The notes beneath the pieces were generated by a model. That model did no database searches. It was not told where the DNA came from and saw nothing but the letters and a program-made list of their open reading frames with translations. A program made the position numbers and the translations under genes. This document shows, piece by piece, positions 1-6,348 of a stretch of 13,197 nt of DNA (the first letter of the stretch is position 1; each line of letters opens with the position of its first letter). Origin of the DNA: Deinococcus fonticola. GTDB lineage: Bacteria > Deinococcota > Deinococci > Deinococcales > Deinococcaceae. Location: contig NZ_SMMH01000050.1 in NCBI RefSeq assembly GCF_004634215.1, positions 1-13,197 on the forward strand. The letters are read 5' to 3'.

Positions 1-105
1 CAGTTCCGCACCTGGTACAACACCGTCCGCCCGCATTCGGTCTTGGGGTACAGCTACCCCTGGGTTAAGCTTCTGGAAGTGGCTGAGTCTCTCAAAGCCG
101 CTTGA
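1..105 (+). CDS. DDE/rve-type transposase, C-terminal fragment (IS3/IS481-like)
   Basis: An open frame enters the window at base 1 and stops with TGA at 103-105, giving 34 residues. It contains FRTWYNTVRPHSVLGY, the WYN..RPHS.LGY signature that ends the integrase-core catalytic domain of IS3- and IS481-type transposases. Only the tail is visible, so the family and intactness of the rest cannot be judged. It reads opposite to the membrane-protein gene it borders, and the element appears to have interrupted that gene. Family-level assignment is fairly secure; the exact IS is not. Confidence 0.75.
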   Translation, partial: QFRTWYNTVRPHSVLGYSYPWVKLLEVAESLKAA

Positions 106-131
106 AGGATTTTCTGGAGCACTACCCCTCC
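1..131 (+). mobile_element. Right end of an IS3/IS481-like insertion sequence (boundary approximate)
   Basis: The transposase stop at 105 implies that the element ends within a few tens of bases. The stretch 106-135 (ending in CCCCTCCACCA) probably holds the terminal inverted repeat. The partner end is outside the window, so the exact boundary and any target duplication cannot be set. I place it near 122-134. Confidence 0.4.
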
Positions 132-456
132 ACCACATGCCGTAAGCCGCGCTGAAGATCCCGAAGATCGCGCCGGACAGCAGGAAGCTTTTCAGGAGGA
201 GTGGCGCTCTCCACGAAAAGATGAATCCCTTCCAGCAGGAAGCAGAACCGAGACAGGCGTTCCAGAACTCAAGGGCGCTGCTGTTCCCTGCGGCGTGGTG
301 TTGCCTCTCGTACACAGCGATGAACTGATTCATTGCGTCCTCGAAATCCGGCCTGATACTCGTCAGGATCAGAAACAGAAAAAGAATCGCTGCTGCGAAT
401 CCCAACCACTTGGTCAGAACGGGCCGCATATCCACGTAGATGGTCTGAAATCTCAC
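131..456 (-). pseudogene. Truncated two-helix membrane protein, coupling-protein-like N-terminus
   Basis: A GTG start at 456-454 follows AGGAGG with 8-nt spacing, 15 nt after the relaxase stop, so it is the third gene of the mob operon. The product has a hydrophobic segment at about residues 17-33 (WLGFAAAILFLFLIL), a loop of roughly 60 residues, and a second segment at about 90-109 (SFLLSGAIFGIFSAAYGMWW). Helix, periplasmic loop, helix at the N-terminus next to a relaxase is the topology of VirD4/TraG-type coupling proteins, but no ATPase motif is present because the gene is cut right after the second helix. The frame stays open antisense through the transposase fragment to base 1, which is not meaningful coding. 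The coupling-protein identity is inference; other small membrane mobilization proteins are possible. Confidence 0.55.
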
Positions 457-471
457 GGCAATGTCCTCCTG

Positions 472-1086
472 TCAACGCTCGAACTGAACGTCCAGCGACT
501 TCCTTCTGGAAGGGGTTTGTGTGTCCTCTTCCCGCTCCGCCTGTCTACCACTCGCTTTCCCTGCGGCTTTCTCCTCGATTTCGGCAGTGCGGAGCGGCGG
601 AACGACATGAATGACCTGGTGCATCTCCGCCAGCTCCTCGTCCCCGCTGCGCCTCCATTCCCTGATCTCCTCGACTCCGAATTTTTCCCTGGCTGGTAGC
701 AGGACATGCACGTGGGGGTGTTCCGAGTGGCCCTGGTCTCCGGCGTGAACCACCAGCAGGTATTCGTGCTGCCCGTTCTTCTCCAGCACATTTCTGGCCC
801 ACTGCTCGGTTTCATATGCGGTCATGTTCTGATCGCCGCTGCTCATGACCACGCGGTAGAGGTGTTCTCCCCGGCTTTCCGCAAGGATGCGTGAGAGTTC
901 CCTGTGTGCCGTTTCGCCGTCCTGCTCCAGCTTGAATCTTCCTTCCCGCGTAATCACTTCCCGGTCGGGATTCCTTCCTTCCCAGTCGGGGCGCTGAGTG
1001 AAGTATTTGAGACTGGCGCTCCCGGCTCGGGCTTTCGCATCGCCTCTGCCGGGTGACGTGTAGTTCATCTTCACGACGGTGGTCAT
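472..1086 (-). CDS. Relaxase (mobilization nuclease), short single-domain
   Basis: The 204-residue product should nick oriT and attach covalently to the transferred strand. It carries the metal-binding three-histidine motif of relaxases in HSEHPHVHVLL (His123, His125, His127). Near the N-terminus ASLKYFTQR offers Tyr28 as the likely nicking tyrosine, at the position of the tyrosine in VirD2/MOBP-type proteins. The C-terminus (about 160-204) is charged and low in complexity. The start ATG overlaps the stop of the upstream accessory gene as ATGA, indicating translational coupling. No helicase or primase domain follows, so it is a minimal relaxase. The MOB family is probably MOBP-like, judged by motif and by the candidate nick site upstream; this is not confirmed. 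Confidence 0.8.
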   Translation of the reverse strand: MTTVVKMNYTSPGRGDAKARAGSASLKYFTQRPDWEGRNPDREVITREGRFKLEQDGETAHRELSRILAESRGEHLYRVVMSSGDQNMTAYETEQWARNVLEKNGQHEYLLVVHAGDQGHSEHPHVHVLLPAREKFGVEEIREWRRSGDEELAEMHQVIHVVPPLRTAEIEEKAAGKASGRQAEREEDTQTPSRRKSLDVQFER

Positions 1087-1565
1087 GAATTCTCAGCCAC
1101 TTCTTCGGCATGAGACGGTGATTCAGCGGGCTTCAAACCCTGCCCACTCATCAGCAACTTTCGCCAGTCACTGATGCCTTTGACATCGTCACGGAGTTCC
1201 CGGTAGGTGTTGTCCCAGTTCTTCTCTGTCAAGTCCAGCACCTTCTCCCTGGGCATTTGCGTGGGCAGCATCAATCCCGCCTGAGTGAGCCGCCGCCCTG
1301 TGCCGGCCTCCATGTAGACGCGCAGCAGCAGCTCAGTCAGCGTTTCGAGCATCCGGTCGACTTCCTGCCGCACCGCCCGGCGAATATGTGGGGCCAGCAG
1401 TTCATCCGACGCCTCTTTACTGGCGTAATTCAGGGCGCGTTCCAGCAGATCACCGCCGTAGTTGTAGACCGACAGATTCTCCGCTTCGGCCTGCTGCTTC
1501 AGCACCCTCAGATTGCTGCCTGTGATGCGGAGTTGAACTTTTGTCACTGCGTTTGATTTCGACAT
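1083..1565 (-). CDS. Relaxosome accessory protein, MobC-like ribbon-helix-helix
   Basis: This 160-residue protein precedes the relaxase and overlaps its start by 4 bp. Residues about 8-45 (VTKVQLRITGSNLRVLKQQA and following) have the beta strand then two helices pattern of ribbon-helix-helix DNA binders used by MobC/TraJ-type accessory factors to bind oriT and load the relaxase. The middle is helical, and the C-terminus is acidic. The ATG at 1565 is preceded by GGAGAGG 3 nt upstream. The candidate oriT lies about 120 bp upstream. The role is inferred from position and fold pattern; sequence alone does not separate it from a local repressor of the mob operon. Confidence 0.7.
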   Translation of the reverse strand: MSKSNAVTKVQLRITGSNLRVLKQQAEAENLSVYNYGGDLLERALNYASKEASDELLAPHIRRAVRQEVDRMLETLTELLLRVYMEAGTGRRLTQAGLMLPTQMPREKVLDLTEKNWDNTYRELRDDVKGISDWRKLLMSGQGLKPAESPSHAEEVAENS

Positions 1566-1671
1566 TTACCTCTCCAAAAAACACGTTTCAAAACTGGCAA
1601 AAATCGAGCATATCCACTGGGTACGATCAGACACCGCGAAAGAACTGTTCTGGACGTGATTTCCAAAAAGC

Positions 1672-1693
1672 GATAACCATACCCTTATCCTGC
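1672..1693 (+). other. Candidate oriT nick region
   Basis: TTATCCTGCC at 1685-1694 contains ATCCTG followed by C, matching the IncP/MOBP nick consensus YATCCTG^Y, so cleavage would fall between 1692 and 1693. GATAA (1672-1676) and TTATC (1685-1689) form a short stem with an 8-nt loop ending at the nick motif. The site lies in the 237-bp gap between the accessory gene and the unknown gene at 1803, a usual place for oriT. Confidence 0.45.
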
Positions 1694-1802
1694 CGATGGT
1701 CAGGGGAAGCGCCCAGTTGCACCGTTGCCGTTTGTGCCCGCCCTCCGCCCACCTCACCTGGGTAGCCCCGGCCTGTGCGTGGTGTGCTGTTCGCCGGACG
1801 GT

Positions 1803-2252
1803 TCATGGCCCCACCGCCGCTGTGATTTCTGACCTGCCCGGCTTGGCGTCTTCGGCAGTTTGCGTGGTGTCGGTGACCGCTTCGCCCAATCTGGGTTTCC
1901 TGGGTTTGCCTCGGGTTTTGGTGCGTTTGACATTCTTGCGGTACTGCTCGACCAACGACAGGAAATCCACTTCCCCTGATTTCAGGTCATCCTCGTAGGC
2001 CACCGCCCCACGTACCGCCCGTAATTCAATGTCTTTGAGCGCCTTGAGGTGCCAGCTTTGAAAGCGTGCGTCGTTCAGCACGACATGCTCACGGAAGCTG
2101 CTGCCGCGCACGGCAAAAGTTTTCTCGACGGGAACCGAATCCACCTGGCCGTTTTTCGATGCTCGCTGGAAGGCGGGGACGTATTTAAGCTGGAGTCTCG
2201 GTTCGATTCCCGCGACCACGCTCGACAGATTGACGAATTCCTTTTTACTCAT
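1803..2252 (-). CDS. Hypothetical protein, basic C-terminal tail
   Basis: I do not recognise this 149-residue protein. The N-terminal 100 residues look like a mixed fold, with segments such as FAVRGSSFREHVVLNDARFQ. Residues about 105-122 are strongly basic (KNVKRTKTRGKPRKPR), which suggests nucleic-acid contact, and the tail is polar and probably disordered. It has no clear Shine-Dalgarno sequence; the 40 bp before the ATG are very AT-rich for this plasmid and likely hold the promoter, divergent from the HNH gene. It lies upstream of oriT and the mob genes on the same strand, so a role in mobilization or its control is possible but unproven. Confidence 0.6.
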   Translation of the reverse strand: MSKKEFVNLSSVVAGIEPRLQLKYVPAFQRASKNGQVDSVPVEKTFAVRGSSFREHVVLNDARFQSWHLKALKDIELRAVRGAVAYEDDLKSGEVDFLSLVEQYRKNVKRTKTRGKPRKPRLGEAVTDTTQTAEDAKPGRSEITAAVGP

Positions 2253-2293
2253 ATTAAAGTTTTATCACACTTATACTATTATTTAACCCTAGA
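2253..2293 (-). promoter_or_regulatory. AT-rich promoter region upstream of the 1803-2252 gene
   Basis: The minus strand reads through TAATAGTATAAG and GATAAAACTTTAAT just before the ATG, a sharp local drop in GC. TATAAG or TAGTAT could serve as a -10 element. No convincing -35 was seen, so the exact promoter is unresolved. Confidence 0.35.
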
Positions 2294-2493
2294 GACTCCG
2301 TCGATTGTCTTTCAGACTGCACAAGTCGTACTCCGGCACCTCACCCCTGGCGCCCAGCCATGAAGAGTGCCAGTGAATCAGGCAGGATGACGCTCCCGGC
2401 CCCCGCCTCTTCCCTTTTTCGACGCCACAGGGTGACCTGGTGACGGAAGTTCCGGCCATCACCTGGCGCAGCTATGCTTTGAGAGGGGTGACC

Positions 2494-2772
2494 ATGAGTT
2501 ACAAGCGCAAGTGGGACAAAAAGTTGCGGAGGCAGATCTATGTTCACCGCCTGGTTGCCGCGCAACATATGGGGCGTGAACTGATGCCAGGTGAAGTCGT
2601 CCACCACCGCAACGGCGACAAGCAGGACTTCAGCCCGGAGAACCTGCTGGTGCTTCCGAGCCAGGCGGCACACATGGCCGTGGAGCACGTCCAGCGAAAA
2701 AAAGCGCAGGGACTCGAACCTCTGTTCGACCTGGAGGATATGGCCGTGAAGTCAGGCAAAAGGTCTATTTAG
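2494..2772 (+). CDS. HNH endonuclease, homing-type (HNH_3-like)
   Basis: The ATG at 2494 is chosen over the upstream GTG at 2440 because GAGAGGGG lies a few bases before it; the product is then 92 residues. It opens with basic KRKWDKKLRRQIYVHRLVA, then VVHHRNGDKQDFSPENLLVL and HMAVEH. This is the compact HNH arrangement: H of VHH, N of PENL, then a distal H. This form is common in phage and plasmid free-standing endonucleases that nick or cut DNA. No intron or intein is visible beside it, so it is either free-standing or a nuclease with a plasmid role. Family call is strong; target and role are unknown. Confidence 0.85.
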   Translation: MSYKRKWDKKLRRQIYVHRLVAAQHMGRELMPGEVVHHRNGDKQDFSPENLLVLPSQAAHMAVEHVQRKKAQGLEPLFDLEDMAVKSGKRSI

Positions 2773-2818
2773 CTAAAGTGCGTTTGCTAACCCTTCCAAT
2801 GCCATGATGGAGGCCCAA

Positions 2819-3079
2819 ATGGCCTCTATCCATATCCGTGAAATCTTCCAGGAGCTTGCTCGACGTGGGGCGAAGGACGCCTCTCCGTTTGATTCAAAGG
2901 GAGAAGGCTTCTTCGTGGAAATTGATTTCCAGGACGAGCAGCACACACGTATAGCAATGGCAGCTCACGCCATCGACTCTGAATATGCGAATAAAGTGCT
3001 TTCGGTTGAAACGGGTTTTGGAACAGCGCTCATTCTCTTCGACGAGGCAGGGTTACTGAAGAGTATTGAACTCTGCTAA
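2819..3079 (+). CDS. Small hypothetical protein whose 3' end abuts an IS
   Basis: TGGAGG at 2808-2813 supports the ATG at 2819 (86 residues) over two ATGs five and four codons upstream. The product (MASIHIREIFQELARRG at the start) appears to be a small alpha/beta cytoplasmic protein with two beta-rich stretches around FFVEIDFQ and TALILFDEAGLLKSIEL. I do not recognise the family. It follows the HNH gene by 46 bp on the same strand. The last two codons and the stop (CTCTGCTAA) coincide with the predicted end of the adjacent IS, so the native C-terminus may have been replaced. Confidence 0.6.
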   Translation: MASIHIREIFQELARRGAKDASPFDSKGEGFFVEIDFQDEQHTRIAMAAHAIDSEYANKVLSVETGFGTALILFDEAGLLKSIELC

Positions 3080-3953
3080 CGGTTTGGTGGAGCGCGGCCC
3101 AACCTGCGTAGCATGAGCCGAATCATCGCCAGATACACCAGGGTTTCTGTCGTTTCTGGTAAAGCCTCGTAATCCTTAGACAACCGGCGACATTTGCCGA
3201 GCCACGCGAAAGTGCGTTCAACGACCCAACGGCGTGGCAAGACGTGAAACGTCTTGCGGGGATCTATGCTCTCCACCAGGTCTGGCGTGTACCGCTTGGC
3301 CTGTCGCCACCACGGATAGACCACCTCGACGAGTAGATCCGAGCTGTCTTTTGCCCAGCGGAGAAAGCCACCCGTGTAACCCTGGTCTGCCCAGACCCTG
3401 TCCAGCTTTGGGTATTGCTTTTTTACTCCGTCCAGAACAAGTTTTCCACCTTCGCGGTCCTGCAGATCGGCCGGATGCACGACAACTTTGAGAATCAAGC
3501 CGAGTGTGTCCACCAAGATGTGCCGCTTACGTCCATTGACCTTCTTCGCACCGTCAAATCCTCGGATGCCGCCAGCTTCGGTTGTCTTTGCACTTTGACT
3601 ATCGATAATGCCGGCGGTGGGTTGGGCGTCCCGACCTGCAGCCTGGCGAACCCTTGCTCGGAGGACGTCGTGGACGTCTTTCAGCACTCCGCGGATACGC
3701 CACTTGCGGTATTGGGCATACACCGTGCCCCAGGTGGGGAAGTTCACAGGGAGGAGGCGCCACGCACAGCCGGTTTGCAGGACGTAGAGCATGGCGTTCA
3801 CGAGCACCCGTTGAGAATGAATGCGTTTGCGTCCTGTAGGACGTGGACCGGGAAGGAGCGGTTCAAGCAGAGCCCACTCCCGGTCCGTCAAATCAGAGCT
3901 ATACCCAGTCCCTGGCATGCTCCACAGTAAGATGAAAAACGCGTCCAGCAGAG
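3071..3953 (-). mobile_element. IS5-family insertion sequence
   Basis: The element surrounds the IS5-type transposase. CTCTGCT at 3071-3077 and AGCAGAG at 3947-3953 form a short inverted repeat, with weaker similarity further in (ACGGTTT versus ACGCGTTTTT). The bases flanking these (GAA on the left, CTTTAA on the right) do not show a clear target duplication, so the ends are provisional and may be off by several bases. Confidence 0.55.
3076..3918 (-). CDS. IS5-family DDE transposase
   Basis: This 280-residue single-frame transposase begins GYSSDLTDREWALLEPLLP, the typical N-terminus of the IS5 family. The catalytic acidic triad is visible: Asp106 in IIDSQS, Asp178 in WADQGY and Glu234 in RRWVVERTFAW. 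KKVNGRKRHILVDT before the second aspartate is also typical. It appears full length and intact, with no frameshift, so the element may be active. The stop at 3076-3078 lies within the presumed left terminal repeat. Confidence 0.93.
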   Translation of the reverse strand: MPGTGYSSDLTDREWALLEPLLPGPRPTGRKRIHSQRVLVNAMLYVLQTGCAWRLLPVNFPTWGTVYAQYRKWRIRGVLKDVHDVLRARVRQAAGRDAQPTAGIIDSQSAKTTEAGGIRGFDGAKKVNGRKRHILVDTLGLILKVVVHPADLQDREGGKLVLDGVKKQYPKLDRVWADQGYTGGFLRWAKDSSDLLVEVVYPWWRQAKRYTPDLVESIDPRKTFHVLPRRWVVERTFAWLGKCRRLSKDYEALPETTETLVYLAMIRLMLRRLGRAPPNR

Positions 3954-4008
3954 CTTTAAGACGTTAATACACGCACTTCAGTCAGTGTTGTGCAGGTTGC
4001 GTGTTCCT

Positions 4009-4035
4009 AGGGTCGTGAATTCCATACACGACCCT
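4009..4035. repeat. 9-bp inverted repeat
   Basis: AGGGTCGTG (4009-4017) and CACGACCCT (4027-4035) are perfectly complementary around a 9-nt loop. No T-run follows on either strand, so an operator or other protein site is more likely than an intrinsic terminator. It sits between the IS5 element and the small gene at 4077. Confidence 0.5.
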
Positions 4036-4076
4036 CACGCTCAGCGATAGGCCTTGTTGAATTGAGTCGGCAACTT

Positions 4077-4337
4077 ATGGAACCGGTGAGTTTTCTGGAG
4101 TGGGTTCTTGAACTTGCCCATCTGTTGACGACTGGTGAGCGGCGGCCGAATGTTCTGGTGCCTTTCGCCAAGGTCGCTGCTGTTCAGGCGCAGGCCACAA
4201 TGCAGTTGGGACATCATGCCAGTGTGATTCACCAGGGCGGGGAATTTCCCTGGATCACGGACGACGCTGCGACACAGCTTATGGCGTTGGCAAAAGCGGA
4301 GAAAGCGCACCGCAAACATCTGGGGGTGGACTTCTAA
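4077..4337 (+). CDS. Small hypothetical protein
   Basis: The frame gives 86 residues from the ATG at 4077; a TTG at 4062 would add five. Ribosome-site support is weak for both. The sequence (MEPVSFLEWVLELAHLLTTG at the start, KAEKAHRKHLGVDF at the end) is mostly helical, without membrane segments or known motifs. It converges on the winged-helix gene, the two stop codons overlapping by 4 bp. The tight convergent spacing and protein-like composition favour a real gene over its antisense frame, but I cannot name a function. Confidence 0.45.
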   Translation: MEPVSFLEWVLELAHLLTTGERRPNVLVPFAKVAAVQAQATMQLGHHASVIHQGGEFPWITDDAATQLMALAKAEKAHRKHLGVDF

Positions 4338-5743
4338 GCAGCCTGCATCCGTGCCATGAGTAGTGCTCCCGGTTTCCTGAGTCCAGCCCATTCCTGGCGG
4401 TCGGCGTGGATGCGGGAAAGCTGGGCCATGAGAACCTGCAACCCGGCGCGGCCCTCGGTTTCATCACGCCATGCCTGCCAGAGCAGTTTGCAGTAGGCGC
4501 GGTGGTACGTGGGATCGTGAAACACGCGGGTCATGGCGTCGGCCAGAAAGCCGATCAGAGGGTTGCGTTTGGTGACGTGAACCTCGCGGATGAGGGTCAC
4601 GGCTTCGATTACGTCCTCAACAGAGCGCAATTCGATGTCAGCTAAAATGCACGGGTCATTTTCTAACGAGTCTTCTAAGAAGAAATCTCTTACGGCCCAT
4701 GTTCTTAGGATTGAAAACCATTCCGTTTCTCTTGGGTTTATTGACCCGTGCATTTTCAGGTTGGCCGGGGTTCCGGCTTCAGCTTCCCCGGCCTCCATCT
4801 GTTTGATGATGGCGTGCGCGGTACGGCCTGCGGCTCGGTCGCCGTCAAGGTCGCGGTACTGGTGCTGCAAGTCCTCGATGTGCAGGCGTGCGCGGTGGCC
4901 GGGGCGTAAGCGCACCGCGTACACCATGCCGTCTACTACCGTGTCCTTGCCCTTACGTTTAACGGTGTCTCTGTCCTGATCAGTGCCCTGGTCGTCCTGG
5001 GGTGGGGTGGCCGCGCCCAGTTCTCCGGCCTCCACCTGTTCGGCTTGGCGGGCGGCCTTTGCCCTGGATTTGCGCTCGTCAGCGGCGGCGCGGACTTCGG
5101 CTGAGCTTCCGAAATGGGCGCGGGCCTGCATGTAACCCAGTTTCTCCAGCAGCTTGTTCCAGCGGTAGATCGTGCTGAGGTTGACTCTAAACATCTTCGC
5201 CAGGAGTTCGGCGCTGGTGAAAATGGTGATCTGGTGCGGAAGTACACGGCAACACAGGGCGCGGTACTGCTCGACGGCCAGCCGGTATACCGTTACGGCG
5301 TATCTCCAGAACGTGTCCTTACCTGCCCCCTTGCCTCGGCGGGGAGTGACGGCCTCGCGGTCTAGCAGGTCAGTGAGGGGCAGGGGGTCGGGCTGCGCCT
5401 CCCCTTTTTTCTGAGCTTTGGCCTCGGACTTCTGCGCCCGGTGCTGGGCCGCTTTACTCACGCGCTCCCTGACTTTGCTCCATGCCTTGACCTGACGTGC
5501 CGCGTTTTGAGCAAAAAGACCTATTGGCGGGTCAGCAGCCACGTCAGGGGTATTGGATGTCCTGAAAATCTCTGGAGAGGGCTTCACGGCCCTCTGGTGA
5601 GCTTGTGATCTGGTGCCGGGGGCTGAGTGGAGGGTGTCAGGGTGTGGCGTGAAGGCGCTCTCTGGAAAGAGGGGCGCAACGAACCGGGCCAGCAGGCCCT
5701 GCGAGATCGCGGCGGCGCGACCAGTGGCATCGGAATGAATCAT
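4334..5743 (-). CDS. Winged-helix plasmid protein next to iterons (replication or copy control?)
   Basis: The ATG at 5743 is preferred over one 33 bp upstream because GGGAG precedes it by 7 nt; the product is then 469 residues. Residues about 175-212 (TSAELLAKMFRVNLSTIYRW and following) form a helix-turn-helix with a wing, a DNA-binding unit. Residues 85-120 and 220-265 are charged linkers. The rest is unrecognised. The iteron array and a long leader lie immediately upstream, which suggests the protein binds there as a second replication or copy-control factor, or even as the true initiator. Residues about 330-367 are encoded by an AT-rich palindromic insertion rich in AGA, TTA, ATA and CTA codons, unlike the rest of the gene. 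Function is inferred from context. Confidence 0.7.
   Translation of the reverse strand: MIHSDATGRAAAISQGLLARFVAPLFPESAFTPHPDTLHSAPGTRSQAHQRAVKPSPEIFRTSNTPDVAADPPIGLFAQNAARQVKAWSKVRERVSKAAQHRAQKSEAKAQKKGEAQPDPLPLTDLLDREAVTPRRGKGAGKDTFWRYAVTVYRLAVEQYRALCCRVLPHQITIFTSAELLAKMFRVNLSTIYRWNKLLEKLGYMQARAHFGSSAEVRAAADERKSRAKAARQAEQVEAGELGAATPPQDDQGTDQDRDTVKRKGKDTVVDGMVYAVRLRPGHRARLHIEDLQHQYRDLDGDRAAGRTAHAIIKQMEAGEAEAGTPANLKMHGSINPRETEWFSILRTWAVRDFFLEDSLENDPCILADIELRSVEDVIEAVTLIREVHVTKRNPLIGFLADAMTRVFHDPTYHRAYCKLLWQAWRDETEGRAGLQVLMAQLSRIHADRQEWAGLRKPGALLMARMQAA
4644..4756. mobile_element. 113-bp MITE-like palindromic element inside a coding sequence
   Basis: AAAATGCACGGGTCA at 4644-4658 and TGACCCGTGCATTTT at 4742-4756 are perfect 15-bp inverted repeats. 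Inside, TTCTAAGAA (4673-4681) can pair with TTCTTAGGA (4702-4710). The segment is clearly AT-richer than the gene around it and is read in frame as about 38 codons. CAGCT before and CAGGT after the element may be a degenerate target duplication. Confidence 0.7.
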
Positions 5744-5898
5744 GAAAAGACTCCCGGTTGCAAGAACGGGGGACATTCCGGTAAGTTGTGGGTGTTGTTG
5801 CCCCTTTCTTTACCGAATCTTCTGAAGAACTCCGTGTTGGCGCATGGGGTTCTTCCCTTTGTGCTTAGCTGCGATTCTGGTTTGTCATGACCTCCGTG

Positions 5899-5924
5899 CA
5901 GATCACATCTTCTAAGTTGATCTG
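5899..5924. promoter_or_regulatory. Inverted repeat, possible operator in the leader of the winged-helix gene
   Basis: CAGATCA (5899-5905) and TGATCTG (5918-5924) are perfect 7-bp inverted repeats separated by 12 bp. They lie about 160 bp upstream of the winged-helix gene, between it and the iterons, next to AT-rich sequence where a promoter could be. The 5744-6037 stretch otherwise holds no convincing gene. Confidence 0.35.
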
Positions 5925-6037
5925 TAATACACAGTCTAAAACACCAAAAAATGCGTCCGAGCGGAAAACCCAAGTTTTCACTACCGGAACCGGATTTCAC
6001 CGTTTGCGCTCCCAGACGCCTTTTCTGCCATTGCCTT

Positions 6038-6318
6038 CGGCAGTCAGGTGTCGGTTTTTGGGGGGTCGCTCGGCAGTCAGGTGTCGAAAAAACTCGAAAA
6101 AGTACGGCAGTCAGGTGTCGGTTTTTGGGGGGTCGCTCGGCAGTCGGGTGTCGGAATAAGGCATTTCGTCGGCAGTCAGGTGTCGGAAAAACCCCTGGGT
6201 CAACCTGGGGCAGCTTCGGCAGTCAGGTGTCGGAAAAATGGAACACGTCAGCAAACCCCTGAAAAGAGGCGTGTTTCAGGTGATGAAAAATGGTCAACGT
6301 TCGGCAGTCAGGTGTCGG
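6038..6318 (+). repeat. Iteron array, seven copies of a 17-bp repeat (putative replication origin)
   Basis: Copies of CGGCAGTCAGGTGTCGG start at 6038, 6071, 6105, 6138, 6170, 6217 and 6302, all in the same orientation. The copy at 6071 ends in A rather than G, and the copy at 6138 has CAGTCGGG; the others are identical. The first five are 32-34 bp apart, close to three helical turns, so an initiator would bind on one face. The 33-bp unit 6038-6070 is repeated exactly at 6105-6137. Iterons beside a Rep gene are the classic theta-plasmid origin arrangement. No DnaA box was recognised. Confidence 0.85.
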
Positions 6319-6348
6319 CCCTCCACCTGACCCGATCTGGACGTACCT

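Noticed and set aside
3065..3960. Target site duplication around the IS5 element
   Set aside because: Flanks tried at several alignments of the terminal repeat (GAA versus CTTTAA) do not match.
3977..3990. CAGTCAGTGTTGTG resembling an iteron
   Set aside because: Match needs a gap and is isolated, so chance is the simpler explanation.
4041..4391. Minus-strand 116-aa frame opposite the small gene at 4077
   Set aside because: It would run into the end of the winged-helix gene from the same strand and has less protein-like composition than the plus frame.
6038..6318. CRISPR-like array
   Set aside because: Repeat is only 17 bp, spacers are 15-68 bp and partly identical, and no cas genes are present; a plasmid iteron array beside rep explains it.
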